A stretch of 34,080 nt of DNA from a virus. The stretch lies in IMG/VR virus record IMGVR_UViG_3300050120_000009, positions 1-34,080 of that record. One strand, written 5' to 3'. The notes beneath the pieces are model-generated. The model made no database searches. It was not told the DNA's origin and saw nothing but the letters and a program-made list of their open reading frames with translations. How positions within the stretch are numbered: the stretch's first letter is position 1; every line of letters begins with the position of its first letter. Below are positions 31,530 to 34,080 of the stretch, piece by piece. A program made the translations under genes and the position numbers.

Positions 31530-31832
31530 TTAACTGGCGATGACTACAACCCAGTCATCATCGTAGTCACCATCTTGTCGGTCGGTCAATTGCATCTTTT
31601 GGAATCCCTTACCGTTTATATAATCTCGTACCCATGCCCTTGCTTTTAGGACACTGGTATTCTTGAAAGAAAACTCCAGATAGTCTTTACCATTATGTTT
31701 GTAATGATTGATCGTATCCGGTTTACCAGACGCAGGATAACGGCCGTCACGACGCTGGAAATCATCGGTAGCAAGAGAAGCTGGATCAACTGCACTGAGT
31801 AGTCGAGTTGCTGCGTTTAATTGAACTTTCAT
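31530..31832 (-). CDS. Tagged protein, function unknown
   Basis: A 100-residue protein starting MKVQLNAATRLLSAVD, with 5-prime DNA identical to that of the gene ending at 4379. The body (DFQRRDGRYPASGKPDTINH, GKDYLEFSFKNTSVLKARAW) looks like a small alpha/beta domain and ends DDDWVVVIAS. I prefer the ATG at 31832, since AGGAG precedes it at optimal distance; the ATG at 31847 lies upstream of that site. No family recognised. Confidence 0.82.
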   Translation of the reverse strand: MKVQLNAATRLLSAVDPASLATDDFQRRDGRYPASGKPDTINHYKHNGKDYLEFSFKNTSVLKARAWVRDYINGKGFQKMQLTDRQDGDYDDDWVVVIAS

Positions 31833-31842
31833 TGTTGCTCCT
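31804..31842 (-). repeat. 39-base exact repeat (RBS plus tag codons), copy 2
   Basis: Identical over 39 bases to 4351-4389. It spans ribosome binding site, ATG and codons for MKVQLNAATR. Bodies of the two genes are unrelated. Confidence 0.92.
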
Positions 31843-31875
31843 GTCATCCGTCATAGCCCGTTCAAAATATAATTT

Positions 31876-32358
31876 TCAAGAAATGGTTCGATTTCTTTCC
31901 AGGTCCAACCATTTATCTTGTCCACGTTTTAAGCCCTTACCCTTTAGGCTTTTTGTCGCTGGGCTTGAGTCCTTAATATTTCTTAATTTCTTCAATATCA
32001 CCTGGAGTTCTGGGGATAACTTATTGAGTGATGTATTAAAGACCTCGCGTTTAATTTTCTTAATCACGTCGTCAGCAACTCCGATCTCTTCTATCGAATA
32101 ACAGGAAACCGTTAAATCAAAGTTATCCTTATCTGCTGAAAACCAAAATGCTAGGTGGTCCCCAATGTCCAATTCAATCCCTGCCCTGTAGATAGAATTT
32201 TTCCAAACAATTTCTTCCAGATTACCTCTCCTGGATTTTTTAAAATCAGAACCTAGTATAGGTTTTAGTACCGTCAAAAGCTTACCTGCTTCTTCCTGAG
32301 TAGAAGCAATAATTTTATTAGTTTCTAATAGTCGAGTTGTTGCATTGAGCTTAAACAT
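31876..32358 (-). CDS. Tagged protein, paralogue of 21815-22177
   Basis: A 160-residue protein starting MFKLNATTRLLETNK. After the tag it aligns with the gene at 21815-22177 (EEAGKLLTVLKPILGSDF and IVWKNSIYRAGIEL), and extends by about 40 residues at the C-terminus, which is basic (KSLKGKGLKRGQDKW). A+T content here appears higher than in most of the window. Function unknown; the duplication shows that the tag travels with its body. Confidence 0.82.
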   Translation of the reverse strand: MFKLNATTRLLETNKIIASTQEEAGKLLTVLKPILGSDFKKSRRGNLEEIVWKNSIYRAGIELDIGDHLAFWFSADKDNFDLTVSCYSIEEIGVADDVIKKIKREVFNTSLNKLSPELQVILKKLRNIKDSSPATKSLKGKGLKRGQDKWLDLERNRTIS

Positions 32359-32413
32359 AGATATACTCTTTAGTTGAAAAGTTCTAACAAATGACTAGAA
32401 GCATTGAGTTCCA

Positions 32414-33247
32414 TCATACCTTACCTTTCTTTTGGAATTTGCGACGTATGTCCACAGTGTTCGATATTACGTCAACCACAGTACCCTTGACCTTATTGGA
32501 AGGAAAAGTTAGTATCACCTCCTTCTGTCGTTTAATGAAAGGCCTCAAAATACTCTTCATCCCATTTGTGATCTTTGCTCCGGATCCTACGTTTCCCCAA
32601 GTAAGATTCGGATTAATTTTCATCAATTCATGTAACCAGCCATCATAATAGGTACGTACAGCTTCAATAAAGGAAACACAAGAATCATAGGACCCTACAA
32701 GGTTTGTAGTAGAAACAGAAACCTTATATACCACTGAGGCACAATCCACTTTAATATTTTTGAGTAGATATGGGTCCTTGGTCACCTCTTGCTCGGATTT
32801 CCCCCTCACACGCTTCCAGAATGTCCTCGGGTAGTTTGGATCGCCACTAAAGCTCAATATTTGACGAAACTCAGGTATGTTCTGATCCCCCAAAAGATCA
32901 GGACTTGATAGTCCTTTTGAATTGGGTATCATTGTGGCTCTATAAACAATCTTTGGAATTTTACTAGGATAATACTTTTGTACGGTCTTTAAATGTTTCT
33001 TCATTAGAAAAAGGCTATTGGCATCCCAATCTTTTGAGGGGTGTCCAAGATAGCCTTCAAACCATTGTTGGATATTATTAAGTATCGCCTTTATTGCTAA
33101 GGATCTACTTATGGTACCCCGTAAATCGTCTGTGCAAGCAATAAAATTTTTATAGCCTTCGGAGCTTATCAATTTATTTAAATATTCTTCCGAACGATTT
33201 ATCTTGGATAAAGCTAATAAACGAGTAGCCGCATTAAGTTGATACAT
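32414..33247 (-). CDS. Tagged ADP-ribosyltransferase-like protein
   Basis: A 277-residue protein starting MYQLNAATRLLALSK. Its C-terminal two-thirds show the R-S-E arrangement of ADP-ribosyltransferases: Arg103 in KIVYRATM, the S-x-S motif at residues 132-134 (ILSFSGD), and QKE at 241-243 in RQKEVILTFPSNKVKG, which looks like the E-V-L-L-P-P end motif of these enzymes with Gln-x-Glu. Such an enzyme would move ADP-ribose from NAD to host proteins. T4 packages an ADP-ribosyltransferase (Alt) in the head with an N-terminal capsid signal, which this gene would parallel. Start at 33247 is chosen because AAGGAA precedes it and the tag begins there; the reading frame extends 11 codons further upstream. 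The identification is pattern-based and needs alignment. Confidence 0.72.
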   Translation of the reverse strand: MYQLNAATRLLALSKINRSEEYLNKLISSEGYKNFIACTDDLRGTISRSLAIKAILNNIQQWFEGYLGHPSKDWDANSLFLMKKHLKTVQKYYPSKIPKIVYRATMIPNSKGLSSPDLLGDQNIPEFRQILSFSGDPNYPRTFWKRVRGKSEQEVTKDPYLLKNIKVDCASVVYKVSVSTTNLVGSYDSCVSFIEAVRTYYDGWLHELMKINPNLTWGNVGSGAKITNGMKSILRPFIKRQKEVILTFPSNKVKGTVVDVISNTVDIRRKFQKKGKV

Positions 33248-33251
33248 ATGG

Positions 33252-33332
33252 CTATTCCTTGGTCTCGTCAAACTTTTCAAGGTACTTCGGGACTCTCAAC
33301 TCAGGTCCCCACGGCTGACTTTTAAATGTCAT
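33252..33332 (-). pseudogene. Short fragment resembling the end of the 31511 gene
   Basis: An open frame of 26 codons (MTFKSQPWGPELRVPKYLEK and six more residues) ends with TAG 4 bases before the next ATG. The PWGPELRVP core also ends the membrane protein gene at 30942-31511 (TFSSVPWGPELRVP). This suggests a residual piece of a duplicated copy of that gene, kept because it contains the ribosome binding site for the next gene. No strong ribosome binding site of its own is visible. It could also be a genuine small gene. Confidence 0.55.
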
Positions 33333-33350
33333 TGTATGTCATTGTATGTC
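33326..33350. repeat. 10-base tandem repeat, 2.5 copies
   Basis: The unit ATGTCATTGT occurs twice, then ATGTC. It covers the stop codon of the Nudix gene (TGA at 33339-33341) and the ATG of the short fragment ORF. It probably arose by slippage at the junction left by gene loss. Confidence 0.85.
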
Positions 33351-33941
33351 TTTGGTTTGTATACGTGGCCGAATGATGTTGGTCTTCAACCCGGCTTCCA
33401 GGTGATAGCGTAAGGTGTCCATCGATACTTTGTCGTTCAACAGACAGTCCAAGCCTGGATGCAACGGTGTAGGCCATTCACCAAAAGTAAACCAGTCGTA
33501 GCCATCATTCTCCCAGTTCAGCTCAGGGTCAAATTGATGATCAACGACTACCAGGAAATTGTAGTAGACATAACCACGGTCCATATTGCGGTAGGTCATC
33601 AGCGGATACACACCATGCGCGTCGTTAGTATGTCCACCGTCGGAAGGCTTGCCCCCCGGAAGTTTAGTTTCTTCATAGACCTCCCTAAGCATCCCCTTCT
33701 TCGGAGTCTCATTACCGTTGACTGTACCACCAAACGTTGACCATAGTCCAGGGTCTGATACTTCTAAGCTACGTTTACCAAGAAGGATCTTACGGGTGTC
33801 CAGAGCTAGAATAATACCACCGGCCGCCATCGACTTCCAATACTCAGTATCATGAAGTGGTGGTTTGAATTTGCCATCTTCTTCTGCTTGCTGTATATCG
33901 CCTTCAGTCAATAGAAGGCGAGTGAGTGCCAAGAGTTTCAT
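33339..33941 (-). CDS. Nudix hydrolase with tag-like start
   Basis: A 200-residue Nudix hydrolase. The Nudix box is at residues 72-94: Gly72, Glu78, then REVYEE (Arg86, Glu87, Glu90, Glu91) with Leu94; the usual final Gly is replaced (TKL). It would hydrolyse a nucleoside diphosphate linked to another moiety, such as ADP-ribose, dinucleotides or damaged nucleotides; I cannot assign the substrate. The N-terminus MKLLALTRLLLTEGD is a degenerate tag (LALTRLLLTE) with a T-E end. A Nudix hydrolase beside an ADP-ribosyltransferase-like gene would be a meaningful pair, acting on NAD-related substrates. AAGAGGC ribosome binding site. Confidence 0.9.
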   Translation of the reverse strand: MKLLALTRLLLTEGDIQQAEEDGKFKPPLHDTEYWKSMAAGGIILALDTRKILLGKRSLEVSDPGLWSTFGGTVNGNETPKKGMLREVYEETKLPGGKPSDGGHTNDAHGVYPLMTYRNMDRGYVYYNFLVVVDHQFDPELNWENDGYDWFTFGEWPTPLHPGLDCLLNDKVSMDTLRYHLEAGLKTNIIRPRIQTKDIQ

Positions 33942-33950
33942 ACGTGCCTC

Positions 33951-34080
33951 TTATTCGTCGTCTTGTGTTGAACCAGCGCCATGACCGATATCAAACTTCT
34001 CCAACGAGGACGGAGGACGGAATCCTAGTTGACGCCAATACGCTATCTGTACTTCTGGACTGATGTAGTTATTCAAAGCC
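33951..34080 (-). CDS. C-terminal part of an unknown gene (cut by window)
   Basis: The last 43 codons of a gene that continues beyond the window: ALNNYISPEVQIAYWRQLGF and then PPSSLEKFDIGHG, ending GSTQDDE before TAA at 33951. No family can be assigned from this fragment. Its stop lies 9 bases before the Nudix ATG, so it is in the same transcript. The segment Y-I-S-P-E-V-Q-I-A-Y-W-R reads like a short helix, which is common at the C-terminus of portal or tail assembly proteins, but this is no evidence. Confidence 0.7.
   Translation of the reverse strand, partial: ALNNYISPEVQIAYWRQLGFRPPSSLEKFDIGHGAGSTQDDE

Overview
The window reads as part of the virion-structure region of a large (probably jumbo) tailed phage with a contractile tail, infecting an unidentified, probably Gram-negative, host. 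Evidence is a contractile tail sheath next to a tail tube protein, an HK97-fold major capsid protein (MCP), an acidic scaffold-like protein, a gp21-type prohead protease, several large unclassified virion-type proteins and a 1555-residue SNF2-like helicase. Every gene I accept lies on the minus strand, with short gaps, ATGA/TAATG overlaps and clear ribosome binding sites. I found no tRNA, CRISPR array or insertion sequence.

Layout in the direction of transcription (high to low coordinates). 34080-29634: accessory genes (a partial gene, a Nudix hydrolase, an ADP-ribosyltransferase-like protein, small unknowns, a dCMP-deaminase-like protein), ending at a strong terminator. 29520-19974: large virion-type proteins mixed with small genes, including an HNH endonuclease, a protein with two PKD/Ig-like domains and two membrane proteins. 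19778-11796: helicase, Ala/Pro/Glu-rich protein, small structural-type protein, prohead protease, a Zn-metalloprotease with an in-frame stop codon, and two small genes, ending at a terminator. 11647-7415: scaffold, possible decoration protein, MCP, small acidic head protein. 7382-4396: tail-end protein, small protein, sheath. 4379-27: tail tube and small genes, ending at a long perfect hairpin.

The main discovery is a recurrent short peptide, roughly M-(K/x)-x-L-N-A-A-x-R-L-x-A-(T/S/D)-(E), at the N-terminus of about 14 proteins that otherwise look unrelated. In a few more it occurs internally or at the C-terminus. Tagged proteins include a zinc metalloprotease, an ADP-ribosyltransferase-like protein and a Nudix hydrolase; most others are small unknowns. 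The peptide often ends in A-x-E-like residues, and the MCP has an A-S-E site near its N-terminus; A-x-E is the type of site cut by prohead proteases of large myoviruses. My inference is that this is a capsid-targeting and cleavable propeptide, analogous to the N-terminal peptides of T4 Alt and internal proteins, marking a large set of cargo proteins packaged in the head and delivered with the DNA. The enzymes would be injected host-modifying effectors. Routing to another compartment or an effect on translation initiation remain alternatives.

Other observations: an 8-base motif (AATTTTAC on the minus strand) found by eye only in four intergenic gaps, three of them just downstream of terminator-like hairpins, which I propose as a promoter element; several U-less hairpins between head genes; and signs of gene decay in the cargo regions (nonsense codon, frameshift, fragment of a duplicated gene).
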